Shown: positions 28,899-38,474 of the stretch, piece by piece | How the letters are laid out: the number at the start of each line of letters is the position of its first letter | How positions within the stretch are numbered: the stretch's first letter is position 1 | The notes under the pieces: model-generated | Databases searched by the model: none | Told to the model about the DNA's origin: nothing | The model's input: the letters and a program-made list of their open reading frames with translations, nothing else | Made by a program: the position numbers and the translations under genes | Assembly: GCA_000721375.1 (NCBI GenBank) | Contig: JOGW01000028.1 | Location: forward strand, 1 to 64,000 | Length of the DNA: 64,000 nt | From: Streptomyces sp. NRRL B-3428 | GTDB taxonomy: Bacteria > Actinomycetota > Actinomycetes > Streptomycetales > Streptomycetaceae | Direction of reading: 5' to 3'

Positions 28899-29237
28899 AT
28901 GTCTGGCGTCCTGAAGCTAACTGATTCGCAAGTTGTCAAACTTGAGAACGACATCGACACCTCCTACGGCCAGCTGCGGGAAACGGTGCAGCGGCTGCAC
29001 CAGGTCCTGGACACCATGGAGGGCCAGTGGAAGGGCGTCGCGGCCGGCGCCTTCGATGCGAAGCAGCGTGACATCAACCTCGGGATCAGGGGCATCGGCG
29101 AGGCGCTGACCTCCACCCTGGAGAAGATCGAGCGCATGCGTGGCGACAAGACCAATCTCGAGGAAGACATCCGCGCCCAGGTGAACAAGGTCCAGGTGGA
29201 CGTCGGTGCCGGAAGGTCCGCGTTCGACGGCATGTAA
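28899..29237 (+). CDS. WXG100 protein, Esx-type (first of pair)
   Basis: 112 residues, helical hairpin with Trp-Lys-Gly at 44-46 (EGQWKGVAAGAF), the signature of Esx/WXG100 secreted proteins. Strong ribosome site AAAGGAGAG before ATG 28899. No YxxxD/E motif is visible after the second helix. It is expected to form a dimer with the product of 29299 and leave the cell through the EccBCDE channel. Confidence 0.92.
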   Translation: MSGVLKLTDSQVVKLENDIDTSYGQLRETVQRLHQVLDTMEGQWKGVAAGAFDAKQRDINLGIRGIGEALTSTLEKIERMRGDKTNLEEDIRAQVNKVQVDVGAGRSAFDGM

Positions 29238-29298
29238 GCGTCGCGCGGCTCAACGGCCCGACCGGGCCACCTAATTCGACCATCGAGAGGAAACAACC

Positions 29299-29607
29299 AT
29301 GGCGGGGTACAACAACCCGGACGAGCTGCTCGTCAAGTACGGCACGCTGGACGCGATGACGACCGCGCTCGGCAACGAGGCCAAGAAGCTCGAGCAGTGC
29401 ATCGACGACCTCAAGCGCGCAGTGGCCCGTGCGGCCGAAGGCTGGGAGGGCGAAGGCCACAACGCGTTCTCCGGCGAGCAGAAGAAGCTGGACACCCACT
29501 CCCGCAGCATCCACACCGCGCTGATGGACATCGGCCGTGTCGTCGGTGCGGCCGGCGGTGACTACATGGCCGGTGACAAGAAGGCGGCCAGCTACTTCTC
29601 GGGCTGA
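29299..29607 (+). CDS. WXG100 protein, Esx-type (second of pair)
   Basis: 102 residues with Trp-Glu-Gly at 49-51 and, after helix two, YMAGD at 89-93, which fits the YxxxD/E general ESX secretion signal. GAGAGGA precedes ATG 29299. The pair gap of 61 bases and the following terminator mark a bicistronic esx unit. Its stop codon lies in a short tandem duplication. Confidence 0.93.
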   Translation: MAGYNNPDELLVKYGTLDAMTTALGNEAKKLEQCIDDLKRAVARAAEGWEGEGHNAFSGEQKKLDTHSRSIHTALMDIGRVVGAAGGDYMAGDKKAASYFSG

Positions 29608-29643
29608 GCACAGCGCGCTTCAGCTGAGCACCAGCACGCTTCA
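29603..29643. repeat. Tandem duplication across the esx stop codon
   Basis: GCTGAGCACAGCGCGCTTCA (29603-29622) is followed directly by GCTGAGCACCAGCACGCTTCA (29623-29643). The first unit contains the stop of the preceding gene. Confidence 0.8.
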
Positions 29644-29675
29644 AGGGTGGGCATGCACGGGAGGTGCCCACCCTT
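29643..29675 (+). terminator. Terminator after the esx pair
   Basis: An 11-bp perfect stem, AAGGGTGGGCA / TGCCCACCCTT, with an 11-base loop. It separates the highly expressed esx type genes from the downstream EspI-like gene. Confidence 0.85.
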
Positions 29676-30017
29676 TGGTGTTCCCGCTCATCCGCCCGTC
29701 CACCGGGGTGTGGTGGCAGTCACTCCTCGGAGCGGGCATTGAGTTTGGGGCGAGTTGTCCCGTTTGGTGATTTGTGCGGGGTGTGCTGATGGCGTCTGTG
29801 GGCAGGACGTGATGTACGGGACAGTCGCGAGGGGGTTGTCCGGCCTGCCGTAGTGACAGTCTTGATAGTTAGGCTGGGGGCCGGAGACGTATCTGAACCC
29901 ACGTGCGGGTCGGATGTGTTTCAGGGGGAGAGCCGGGATCGGACGATGGCGGCGTATCGGCGCCGCAAGTCGCCCCCACCACGGCATGCAGGGTGCTCGA
30001 CCACACCAGGAGGCATT
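29676..30017. other. Upstream region of the EspI-like gene
   Basis: About 340 bases with no convincing gene. An ATG-initiated N-terminal extension is readable from 29853, but it lacks a ribosome site. I see no confident promoter hexamers. Confidence 0.4.
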
Positions 30018-33000
30018 GTGAACAGCGATCGGGACGGGATCCACGGGGGCTGGAACTCACCCGTCGATGATCAGTCCGACGCCGAGTCCGTCGAGATGAC
30101 GGGCGAGTTCACCATCGACTACACGCCTCCTGCTTGGTACACGCAGAATGCTGCGGGTTCCGGTGGTGCGGGTAGTTCTGGTGGTGCGGGCGGGGTGGCC
30201 GGGGATTATCCGGCACCAGCTCCGGCACCGGCACCGGGAGGCGGGTTCCCCGCCTCACCCACCCCTCCGCCGCCTGCCGGGTATCCGGTAGCGGTTCCCG
30301 GGCTGCCTGAGGGCGGGGGCTTCCAGCCGGCGGCTGCGCCTGTGCCCGCCCCCGCGTCAGTACCCGCCCCCGCGCCCGTGTCGGCACCCGTGCCGCCGGC
30401 CGCTCCGGCCGCGCCCGTGGAGCCTCCCGTGCAGCCCGCGCCCGCCGCACCTGTTGCCGCCGCGTCCGGGGACGACGGGGAGCCCAGTGAGAGTGGAGAC
30501 CTCGAGAGCGGGGCGACCATGCGGTTCTCCGCGGCGTCGTTGAAGCGGGAGATCGAGGAGCGGGCCGAGGCCGCCAAGGCCGCTGTTGATTCGATTGGTT
30601 CCCTTGACTCCGGCTCCGCTTCGGCCTGCCCCGAGGACGACGGGACCGGTCAGTCCGTCGGCGGCGACGAGCGTGCCGAGACCGAGGCCGAGACCGGTGC
30701 CTCCGGCGACGACTTCCCGCTGGCGACCGGTGTGTCCGAGGTACGGGCAGAGGACGCGTCCGCTCAGACGTCGGACGACACCGACACCAAGGGCGAGAGC
30801 GAGAACGAGAACGGCAGCGAGAACGGCAGCGAGGACGGCGGAGTTCAGGACTCTGTGCCGCAGGACAGTACGCCTTCCGTTGCCGTGACCGAGTCCAGCA
30901 ACGAGAACGCGGACGGGGACAGCGAGAAGGGCGAGGAAGAGCAGGAGGACGACGTCCAGGACTCCGTCCCCGCCGCCGCGACTCCTGTGCCTCATCCTGC
31001 CGCTCAGGCCTGGACGGCCGCACCCCCCGCGGGTGGAGCGCCCGCCGCCGGTGGAGCGCCCTCCGCAGGTGCAGCACCCGCCGCCGGTGACGCGCCCGCC
31101 GCCGGGCTGCCTCCGCTGCCGCCCGCGTTCCAGCCGGCCGCCGGTGACGGACAGCCGCAGGCACCCGCGCCCGCACCTCAGTGGCCCGTGCCGGCCACCG
31201 CGCAGGACGGCGGGCAGCCGTCCGCCCCGCCCGCGTGGCCCGCGCCGAACCCCGCACCGCAGCAGTCCCCCGTGCCGGCGCCGAGCCCCGAGGTGCCTTC
31301 TCCGTCCGGCGCCCAGCCCGCGGGTTACGGATTCCCGCCGCCCGCCGCGCAGAGCACCCCGGTACAGCCTGCGGCTCCCGGTACACCCCCGGGCGTTCCG
31401 GCCCCGCAGGTGCCCAACTCCCAGCCCGCGCAGGCCGGTTACGGCTTCCCGCAGCCCGGCGCTGCGGGTCAGCCCCCTGTCGCCCCCGCCGGCGGCTACG
31501 GCTTCCCGCACCCGACAGCACCAGCGGCCGCACCACAGCAGCAGCCCCCCGCCGCCCCAGGCGGCTACGGCTTCCCCCAGCCGGGCACCCATCCCCCGGT
31601 ACCGGGCGCCAACCTGCCCGCCCCGACCGCACCGCAGCCGCCGGCCCCGGCGCCGCAGCAGGGCCAGCAGTACCCCGCGCAGCCGGTCCAGCCGTACGCC
31701 GGACAGCCGGGCCAGCCCCACCCTGGCCAGCCCGGCCAGCCCGGTCAGCCCGGTCAGCCCGGTCAGCCCGGCCAGCAGCCCGCACCGCAGCCCGGCCAGC
31801 CCATGCCCCCCATGGACCCCCGCGCCGGTGCCGCCTGGCCGCAGCCCGTCACCCATGACCACCGGGAACCGCAGGTCACCGGTGGTGCGCCGCTCGGATA
31901 CACGGCCGCCGTCGAGCTGTCCGCGGACCGGCTGATCAACAAGAAGCAGAAGGCCAAGAGCAGCCGCCAGCCCAGCTCCGCCTCGCGTTTCAAGCTCGGT
32001 GCGAAGAAGGAAGAGGCCGAGCGGCAGCGGAAGCTGGATCTGATCAGGACGCCGGTGCTGTCCTGCTACCGGATCGCCGTCATCTCGCTCAAGGGCGGCG
32101 TGGGCAAGACGACCACGACCACCGCGCTCGGTGCCACGCTCGCGACCGAGCGCCAGGACAAGATCCTCGCGATCGACGCCAACCCGGACGCCGGTACCCT
32201 CGGCCGCCGTGTACGCCGTGAGACGGGTGCCACGATCCGGGACCTCGTGCAGGCGATCCCGTACCTCAACTCGTACATGGACATTCGCCGTTTCACCTCC
32301 CAGGCGCCGTCCGGGCTCGAGATCATCGCGAACGACGTGGACCCCGCGGTCTCGACGACCTTCAACGACGAGGACTACCGCCGGGCGATCGACGTACTCG
32401 GCAAGCAGTACCCGATCATCCTGACCGACTCGGGTACGGGCCTGCTGTACAGCGCCATGCGTGGAGTGCTCGATCTGGCCGACCAGTTGATCATCATCTC
32501 CACCCCCTCGGTCGACGGAGCGAGCAGCGCCTCGACGACTCTGGACTGGCTCTCCGCGCACGGGTACGCGGATCTCGTCTCGCGGTCGATCACCGTGATC
32601 TCGGGTGTGCGCGAGACCGGCAAGATGATCAAGGTCGATGACATCGTGCAGCACTTCGAGACGCGCTGCCGCGGGGTGGTCGTGGTGCCGTTCGACGAGC
32701 ATCTGTCGGCCGGCGCCGAGGTCGATCTCGACATGATGCGGCCGCGGACGCGGGAGGCGTACTTCACGCTGTCCGCGATGGTGGCGGAGGACTTCGCGCG
32801 GGCGCAGCAGGAGCAGGGCCTGTGGACGCAGAACGGGTCGGGGATGCCGCCGCACATGGCGCCGCCGCTGCCCGGGCAGGGGCAGCCGATGCCCGGACAG
32901 CAGCCCATGGCGCCGCAGGGGCAGCCCTATCCGCAGCAGCAGGCTCCGCAGCCTTACGGGCAGCAGCAGCCGTATCCGCAGCAGGCACCGCCCCAGGGGT

Positions 33001-33116
33001 GGCAGCAGCTGCCTCCCGGGGCCGGGGCCCCTGGGGCGCTGCCGCCCGCTCAACCGCAGGGTCCCGGTGGGGAGTTGGGGCCGGTTCCGCCCGGGGGTGT
33101 GCCGCCCCAGGGGTGA
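30018..33116 (+). CDS. EspI-like proline-rich ParA/MinD-type ATPase
   Basis: 1032 residues from GTG 30018 (CCAGGAGG upstream). Residues about 50-610 are disordered and rich in Pro, Ala, Gln and acidic residues. They include four copies of a GYGFP-centred repeat and a QPG run (five or more units). From about residue 640 comes a ParA/MinD-type domain with the deviant Walker [15 protein letters not shown] near 691-704 and an IDANPDAG segment. The C-terminus is again Pro/Gln-rich. Mycobacterial EspI has the same Pro-rich plus ATPase layout and tunes ESX-1 secretion to ATP level. A similar regulatory or scaffolding role is inferred. Confidence 0.8.
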   Translation: MNSDRDGIHGGWNSPVDDQSDAESVEMTGEFTIDYTPPAWYTQNAAGSGGAGSSGGAGGVAGDYPAPAPAPAPGGGFPASPTPPPPAGYPVAVPGLPEGGGFQPAAAPVPAPASVPAPAPVSAPVPPAAPAAPVEPPVQPAPAAPVAAASGDDGEPSESGDLESGATMRFSAASLKREIEERAEAAKAAVDSIGSLDSGSASACPEDDGTGQSVGGDERAETEAETGASGDDFPLATGVSEVRAEDASAQTSDDTDTKGESENENGSENGSEDGGVQDSVPQDSTPSVAVTESSNENADGDSEKGEEEQEDDVQDSVPAAATPVPHPAAQAWTAAPPAGGAPAAGGAPSAGAAPAAGDAPAAGLPPLPPAFQPAAGDGQPQAPAPAPQWPVPATAQDGGQPSAPPAWPAPNPAPQQSPVPAPSPEVPSPSGAQPAGYGFPPPAAQSTPVQPAAPGTPPGVPAPQVPNSQPAQAGYGFPQPGAAGQPPVAPAGGYGFPHPTAPAAAPQQQPPAAPGGYGFPQPGTHPPVPGANLPAPTAPQPPAPAPQQGQQYPAQPVQPYAGQPGQPHPGQPGQPGQPGQPGQPGQQPAPQPGQPMPPMDPRAGAAWPQPVTHDHREPQVTGGAPLGYTAAVELSADRLINKKQKAKSSRQPSSASRFKLGAKKEEAERQRKLDLIRTPVLSCYRIAVISLKGGVGKTTTTTALGATLATERQDKILAIDANPDAGTLGRRVRRETGATIRDLVQAIPYLNSYMDIRRFTSQAPSGLEIIANDVDPAVSTTFNDEDYRRAIDVLGKQYPIILTDSGTGLLYSAMRGVLDLADQLIIISTPSVDGASSASTTLDWLSAHGYADLVSRSITVISGVRETGKMIKVDDIVQHFETRCRGVVVVPFDEHLSAGAEVDLDMMRPRTREAYFTLSAMVAEDFARAQQEQGLWTQNGSGMPPHMAPPLPGQGQPMPGQQPMAPQGQPYPQQQAPQPYGQQQPYPQQAPPQGWQQLPPGAGAPGALPPAQPQGPGGELGPVPPGGVPPQG

Positions 33117-33336
33117 GTTGAGGACGCGTCAGTTTTCTGCGGCCGTACATCTGGTGATCGATGCCAGGTGTGCGGCCGTTCGGCGTTGGGGAGGGTGTTG
33201 TTTTCCCTCGGCCGATGTTGCCGATCGGTTACGGCCGAACCAAGTTTCACGTGACTAGACCAATGCCGCCCGACACCCCGTCAACTCCCCACCCCACCAA
33301 GGTCGTTACCGCAGGCCAAACCCCCTACGGCGACCG
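33117..33336. other. Gap before the ABC transporter operon
   Basis: About 220 bases after the EspI-like gene without a supported gene. It contains several short inverted repeats but no clear poly-T terminator. Confidence 0.4.
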
Positions 33337-33366
33337 TTGACATGTTTAGACCACCGCTGATAGACA
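33337..33366 (+). promoter_or_regulatory. Strong promoter of the peptide ABC operon
   Basis: TTGACA and TAGACA with 18 bases between them, a near-consensus HrdB-type promoter ending about 70 bases before the start of the binding-protein gene. Confidence 0.7.
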
Positions 33367-33439
33367 CACAGACCACTCAGACCCTTCGGCGCTTGTTCCT
33401 GCCGTTTCCATGCGAGCGATGACGCGAGGTCACCGACCC

Positions 33440-35368
33440 ATGAACGTAAGAGATCAGCACGCCCCACTGTCCGATCCACCACCGCCCGCCCGGCGCAGGC
33501 GTCGGTATCTGGTCGCCTCCGGTGTCGCAGCGTTCGCCCTGACGGCCGGCCTGGCCGCAGCGCCCGCCGCCCCCGCGGCACCGGCCGACAGCGCGGCCGG
33601 GCAGACGAACGCCCAGGCCCCGCAGGCCAAGGCAAAGGGCAAGACCCTCACCGTCGCGCTCGCCCAGAGCGTGGACTCGCTGAGCCCGTTCCTGGCTCAG
33701 CGTCTTGTCAGTACGAGCATCCACCGGCTCATGTACGAGTACCTGACCAACTACGACGCCAAGGACAACAAGACCATTCCCGGCTTCGCCACGGAGTGGA
33801 AGTCCTCGGCGGACAAGCTGACCTGGACGTACACGATCCGCGACGACTCCAAGTGGTCGGACGGGCAGAAGGCCACCGCCAAGGACGCGGCCTTCACGTT
33901 CAACAAGATCATGAGTGATGAGAACGCCGGGCAGGCCAACGGCAGCTTCGTCACCAACTTCAAGAAGGTCACCGCGCCCAGCGACACCGAGCTCGTGATC
34001 GAGCTCAAGAAGCCGCAGGCGACCATGGTCTCCCTCGATGTCCCGATCGTGCCCGAGCACATCTGGAAGGACGTCAAGGACTACTCGAAGTTCAACAACG
34101 ACGAGAAGTTCCCCATCGTGGGCAACGGGCCTTTCGAGCTGACGGACTACAAGACCGACCAGTACGTGAAGCTGAAGGCCAACAAGAACTTCTGGCGCGG
34201 GGCTCCACAGTTCGAGGAGCTGGTCTTCCGTACGTACAAGGACCAGGACGCCGCCGTCGCCGCGCTCAGGAAGGGCGAGGTGTCCTTCGTGGCCGGTTCG
34301 CCCGCGCTGACCCCCGCGCAGGCCGCGAGCCTCAAGGGCGACAAGAACATCAAGGTCAACGAGGGTCCGGGCCGGCGCTTCTTCGCGCTCGCCACCAACC
34401 CGGGCGCCCAGACCAAGGACGGCAAGAAGTTCGGCGACGGGCACCCGGCGCTGCTCGACCAGAAGGTGCGCCAGGCGCTCTTCCTGTCGATCGACCGCAA
34501 GACCATCATCGACAAGGTCTTCCAGGGCCACGCCGTCGAGGGCGAGGGCTACATCCCGCCGCGCTTCGAGTCGTACTTCTGGAAGCCGAGCGACGCCCAG
34601 AAGCTGGCGTACGACCCGGAGCGGGCCGCCAAGCTGCTCGACGAGGCCGGCTATCCGAAGAAGGGCGACAAGCGGGTCGGCAAGGACGGGAAGCCGCTGA
34701 ACCTCCGGATCCTGTGCCACAACACCGACCCGAACGACAAGGCCATCGGCAAGTATCTGCAGGAATGGTGGGGCGAGTTGGGGATCGGGCTCGAGGTCCA
34801 GTGCCTCGACGACGTCTCCGTGCCCTGGTACGCCGGTGAGTACGATCTCGCCTTCGACGGCTGGTCGGTGAACCCCGACCCGGACTTCGTGCTCGGTATC
34901 CACACCTGTGCGGCGCTGCCCGAGAAGGCCAAGGAGAGCGCGGCCACCGACAACTTCATCTGCGACAAGAAGTTCGACGAGCTCTACCAGAAGCAGCTCG
35001 CCGAGTACGACCCGGCCAAGCGCGCCGCCACCGTCAAGGAGATGCAGTCCTGGCTGTACGACTCGGGCTACATGAACATCCTGGCGTACCCGAACGCGGT
35101 CGAGGCGTACCGCACGGACCAGATCAAGTCCATCAAGACGATGCCCGAGGCGTCCGGCAACATCTACGGCCAGGACGGGTATTGGAGCTGGTGGTCCGCG
35201 GTTCCGGCGAGCGCCGGCGGCAGCGGTGGCGCGGGCGGCGGGGACGGCGGTGACGACTCCAGCTCGACCGGTGTCGTGATCGGCGTCGTGATCGGTGTCC
35301 TCGTTCTCGCGGGCGGAGCGTTCCTGTTCTCCCGGCGGCGCGCGGCCACGGCCGACGACCGCGAGTAG
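33440..35368 (+). CDS. Peptide ABC transporter substrate-binding protein, C-terminally anchored
   Basis: 642 residues, SBP_bac_5 (oligopeptide/dipeptide) family. A basic stretch, RRRRRYL, and a hydrophobic segment form a long (possibly Tat) signal without a lipobox Cys. The binding domain has typical marks (LTWTYTIRDDSKWSDGQ, GNGPFELTDY, VRQALFLSIDR). Instead of a lipid anchor it ends with a Gly/Ser linker, a transmembrane helix (TGVVIGVVIGVLVLAGGAFLF) and basic residues. ATG 33440 is chosen because GAGGT precedes it. First gene of a five-gene transporter operon. Confidence 0.9.
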   Translation: MNVRDQHAPLSDPPPPARRRRRYLVASGVAAFALTAGLAAAPAAPAAPADSAAGQTNAQAPQAKAKGKTLTVALAQSVDSLSPFLAQRLVSTSIHRLMYEYLTNYDAKDNKTIPGFATEWKSSADKLTWTYTIRDDSKWSDGQKATAKDAAFTFNKIMSDENAGQANGSFVTNFKKVTAPSDTELVIELKKPQATMVSLDVPIVPEHIWKDVKDYSKFNNDEKFPIVGNGPFELTDYKTDQYVKLKANKNFWRGAPQFEELVFRTYKDQDAAVAALRKGEVSFVAGSPALTPAQAASLKGDKNIKVNEGPGRRFFALATNPGAQTKDGKKFGDGHPALLDQKVRQALFLSIDRKTIIDKVFQGHAVEGEGYIPPRFESYFWKPSDAQKLAYDPERAAKLLDEAGYPKKGDKRVGKDGKPLNLRILCHNTDPNDKAIGKYLQEWWGELGIGLEVQCLDDVSVPWYAGEYDLAFDGWSVNPDPDFVLGIHTCAALPEKAKESAATDNFICDKKFDELYQKQLAEYDPAKRAATVKEMQSWLYDSGYMNILAYPNAVEAYRTDQIKSIKTMPEASGNIYGQDGYWSWWSAVPASAGGSGGAGGGDGGDDSSSTGVVIGVVIGVLVLAGGAFLFSRRRAATADDRE

Positions 35369-35431
35369 CACGAAGACCGCGAACACCACCACGCACACTC
35401 AGGCGAGATCCGCACGAGTAACGAGAGTCCC

Positions 35432-36508
35432 ATGACAGCGAAAAGCACTCCGGCGCTCGTGCACAGCGCGGAAGCCGACGGCCCGGCAGCAGCCGGGCCG
35501 TCGGCCGGCCGCGGACCACGCGCGCGCAACACCAAGGCCTATCTGCGCTATGCGGCGGGCAAGATCGCGGGGGCCGCGATCTCCCTGTTCGCCGTCCTCG
35601 TCACGAGCTTCTTCCTCTTCCGGCTGATTCCGAGCGACCCCGTCAAGCACATGACCGGCGGACGGCCGATCTCCAGTGAACAACTGGAGAACCTGCGCCG
35701 GGAGTTCGGGCTCGACCAGCCGATGTGGCAGCAGTTCCTCGACTACATCGGAGACGCCCTGTCGGGTGACTTCGGAATGTCGTACCAGTTCCACGCGCCG
35801 GTGATCGACAAGATCACGGCGGCGATCCCCGCGACGCTGCTGCTCACCGGCACCGCGTATGTCATCTTCACCGTGCTCGGCCTCTGGCTCGGCACCCGGA
35901 CGGCCTGGCGCCACGGCGGCAAGGGCGACCGCTTCAACAGCGCGCTGGCCCTCATCCTCTACTCCGTACCGGCGTTCTGGCTCGGTCTGCTGCTCATCAT
36001 CGTCTTCGCCGTCGGCGTCGGACCCATCCCGGGGCTCTTCCCGACCGGCAATCTCGAAGACGGCGACGAGACCGGCTTCGCGTACGTCCTCGACGTCGCG
36101 CACCACATGATCCTGCCGGTCATCACCCTGGTCGCCGTCGGCTACGCGCAGACGCTCCTGGTGACCCGGTCCTCGCTGCTCGACGAGATGGGCAGCGACT
36201 ATCTGACGACCGCGCGGGCCAAGGGACTTCGCGATGACGTCGTACGGCGCCGTCATGCCGTTCCCAACGCGCTGCTGCCCACGTTCACGCTGATGTTCGT
36301 GAACCTCGGGCATGTCGTCGCCGGTCAGATCCTGGTCGAGACGGTGTTCTCCTGGCCGGGCCTCGGCAGCCTCTTCTACGAGTCGCTCGCCGCTCCCGAC
36401 CTCCCGTTGGTGCAGGCGCTGTTCTTCTTCTGGGCGGCCGCGGTGATCCTGGCCAACACCCTTGCCGATGTGCTGTATCCACTGCTCGATCCCCGGGTGG
36501 GCCGATGA
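35432..36508 (+). CDS. Peptide ABC transporter permease (DppB type)
   Basis: 358 residues; six transmembrane helices after a cytoplasmic N-terminus. The BPD_transp_1 coupling loop is DYLTTARAKGLRDDVVRRRH (the EAA-type motif contacting the ATPase). It overlaps the next permease gene by four bases. It forms half of the membrane channel for oligopeptide import. Confidence 0.93.
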   Translation: MTAKSTPALVHSAEADGPAAAGPSAGRGPRARNTKAYLRYAAGKIAGAAISLFAVLVTSFFLFRLIPSDPVKHMTGGRPISSEQLENLRREFGLDQPMWQQFLDYIGDALSGDFGMSYQFHAPVIDKITAAIPATLLLTGTAYVIFTVLGLWLGTRTAWRHGGKGDRFNSALALILYSVPAFWLGLLLIIVFAVGVGPIPGLFPTGNLEDGDETGFAYVLDVAHHMILPVITLVAVGYAQTLLVTRSSLLDEMGSDYLTTARAKGLRDDVVRRRHAVPNALLPTFTLMFVNLGHVVAGQILVETVFSWPGLGSLFYESLAAPDLPLVQALFFFWAAAVILANTLADVLYPLLDPRVGR

Positions 36509-37479
36509 CCGCAGAACCGCCGATGACAGCTGAATCGCAGCTGCCGACCGATCCGCCGGCCAAGGCCGCCGCCTCTGCCGCTGCCGGCAAGGGCCCACGG
36601 GCGCTCAAGGCCGCCCGGATGCGCCAGTCCTTCGTACGTTTCTGGAGGGAGTACCGCACCCACAAGAGCGGGCTCTGGGGTCTGGCCGCCCTGGTGCTCA
36701 TCGCGCTCATCGCCGTCGGCGCGCCGCTGCTTGTGGGCGCCGACTCGGAGTCCGTGACGAAGGCGCCGGGACAGGCCCTCGAGGGCCCGAGCGGCGAATT
36801 CCCGCTCGGCACCGACCAGTTCGGCCGCAGTGTGCTCGCCCTGCTCGTCTGGGGTGCGCGGGTGTCGCTGACCGTCGGTCTGCTCGCGGCCTTCCTGTGC
36901 GTGGGGATCGGCACGCTCGTCGGGATCGTCGCCGGGCATTTCCGCGGCTGGTTCGCCACGGTCCTGATGCGGATCACCGACTGGTTCCTGGTGATGCCGT
37001 CCCTGGTGCTCGCCATCGCGCTCGCGACCGTACTCGACCGCTCCATGTGGACGGTCATCCTCGCGATCGGCCTCTCCACCTGGCCCACCACGGCACGTCT
37101 GGTGCGTGCGCAGACCCTGGCCGTGGAGTCACGCCCGTACATCGAAAGAGCCCGCGCGCTCGGCGGCGGCCACGGGCACATCATGCTGCGGCACGTACTG
37201 CCGAACGTGATGCCCCTCGTGCTCGCCCAGACCACGCTGGTGATCTCCAGCGCGATCCTCACCGAGTCCACGCTGGCGTTCCTCGGGCTGAGCGACCCCA
37301 CCGTCACCTCGTGGGGCGGCATGCTCCAGGACGCCCGCGACGCGGGTGCGGTGAGCACCGGGCACTGGTGGTATCTCGCACCGCCCGGACTCGCCATCGC
37401 GGCGGTGGCCCTGGCGTTCACGCTCTGCGGCCGCGCCGTCGAGTCCGTTCTCAATCCCAGGCTGGGGGTGGCCCGTTGA
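36505..37479 (+). CDS. Peptide ABC transporter permease (DppC type)
   Basis: 324 residues. An N-terminal OppC_N-like region precedes the first helix, and the LGTDQFGRSVLALLVWGARVSL signature is clear. The coupling loop is YIERARALGGGHGHIMLRHV. The downstream ATPase gene starts inside its stop codon (TTGA overlap). Confidence 0.94.
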   Translation: MTAEPPMTAESQLPTDPPAKAAASAAAGKGPRALKAARMRQSFVRFWREYRTHKSGLWGLAALVLIALIAVGAPLLVGADSESVTKAPGQALEGPSGEFPLGTDQFGRSVLALLVWGARVSLTVGLLAAFLCVGIGTLVGIVAGHFRGWFATVLMRITDWFLVMPSLVLAIALATVLDRSMWTVILAIGLSTWPTTARLVRAQTLAVESRPYIERARALGGGHGHIMLRHVLPNVMPLVLAQTTLVISSAILTESTLAFLGLSDPTVTSWGGMLQDARDAGAVSTGHWWYLAPPGLAIAAVALAFTLCGRAVESVLNPRLGVAR

Positions 37480-38474
37480 GCCTCTTGGAGGTACGTGATC
37501 TGCATGTCACGTACGCGAATGGCGCCCAGGCCGTACGCGGCGTCGACCTCACCGTGGACGCCGGGCAAAAGCTCGGCATCGCCGGCGAGTCGGGATGCGG
37601 CAAGTCCACTCTCGCGCTGGCGCTGCTGCGCCTGCTGCCCGCGTCCACCAAGGTGACCGGACAGATCCTGCTCGACGGCGAGGACGTCCTCACAATGAAG
37701 TGGGGCCGGCTGCGGGCCGTGCGCTGGGCGGGTGCGTCCATCGTCTTCCAGGGCGCGATGCACTCGCTGAACGCCGTGCACCGTATCGGCGACCAGATCG
37801 CCGAGCCGATCCGGCTGCACCGTACGACACCCGCGGCCAAGGTGAAGGAACGGGTCGCCGAACTGCTCGAACACGTCGGCCTGCCGGCCGCGCGCGCCCA
37901 GGCCTACCCGCATGAGCTCTCCGGCGGCCAGCGGCAGCGCGTCATGATCGCGATGGCGCTCGCCTGCTCCCCCGACCTGATCATCGCGGACGAGCCGACC
38001 ACCGCGCTCGACGTGATGATCCAGGCGCAGATCCTGCGTCTGATCGAGGAGTTGGTGGCCGAGCAGGACCTCGGACTCATCATGATCAGCCACGATCTCG
38101 CCGTGCTCGCGGACACCTGCGACCGCCTTACGGTCATGTACGCAGGCCGTGTGGTCGAAGAAGGTCCTGCTCAGCAGGTGTACGACGACGCCCTGCACCC
38201 CTACGGCAAGGCCCTGTCGGCGGCGTTCCCGCGCATCGGGGACCCGGCGTCGCGCTTCGCACCGCGCGGACTGCCCGGGGATCCTCCCGACCCTTCCGAC
38301 CTGCCGTCGGGCTGCACCTTCCATCTGCGCTGTCCGGTGGCGCTGGATTCCTGCTCGTCCGATGACCAAGTGCTCCTCGACGCGGGTGGGTCGAGGCGCG
38401 CGGCCTGTGTGCACGTGGGGCGGCCCGAAGCCTCCCCGGATACCGAGGACGCTTCGGTGGGGAGTGAACGATGA
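37476..38474 (+). CDS. Peptide ABC transporter ATPase (DppD type)
   Basis: 332 residues. Walker [10 protein letters not shown] near 32-40, signature LSGGQRQR, Walker [13 protein letters not shown] and switch His in [10 protein letters not shown] are all complete. The C-terminal oligopeptide-ABC extension carries the cysteines of GCTFHLRCP, as in iron-sulfur or metal-binding Opp ATPases. TTG start at 37476, coupled to the permease stop. It works as a pair with the next gene's product. Confidence 0.93.
   Translation: MSLLEVRDLHVTYANGAQAVRGVDLTVDAGQKLGIAGESGCGKSTLALALLRLLPASTKVTGQILLDGEDVLTMKWGRLRAVRWAGASIVFQGAMHSLNAVHRIGDQIAEPIRLHRTTPAAKVKERVAELLEHVGLPAARAQAYPHELSGGQRQRVMIAMALACSPDLIIADEPTTALDVMIQAQILRLIEELVAEQDLGLIMISHDLAVLADTCDRLTVMYAGRVVEEGPAQQVYDDALHPYGKALSAAFPRIGDPASRFAPRGLPGDPPDPSDLPSGCTFHLRCPVALDSCSSDDQVLLDAGGSRRAACVHVGRPEASPDTEDASVGSER

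Noticed and set aside
31700-31790. CAGCCCGGC-type tandem repeat as a non-coding satellite
   Set aside because: It codes in frame for QPG units of the EspI-like protein.
30357-33053. 898-residue minus-strand frame opposite the EspI-like gene
   Set aside because: Mirror of a Pro/Ala/Gln-rich gene; the opposite strand has a clear ATPase domain and ribosome site.
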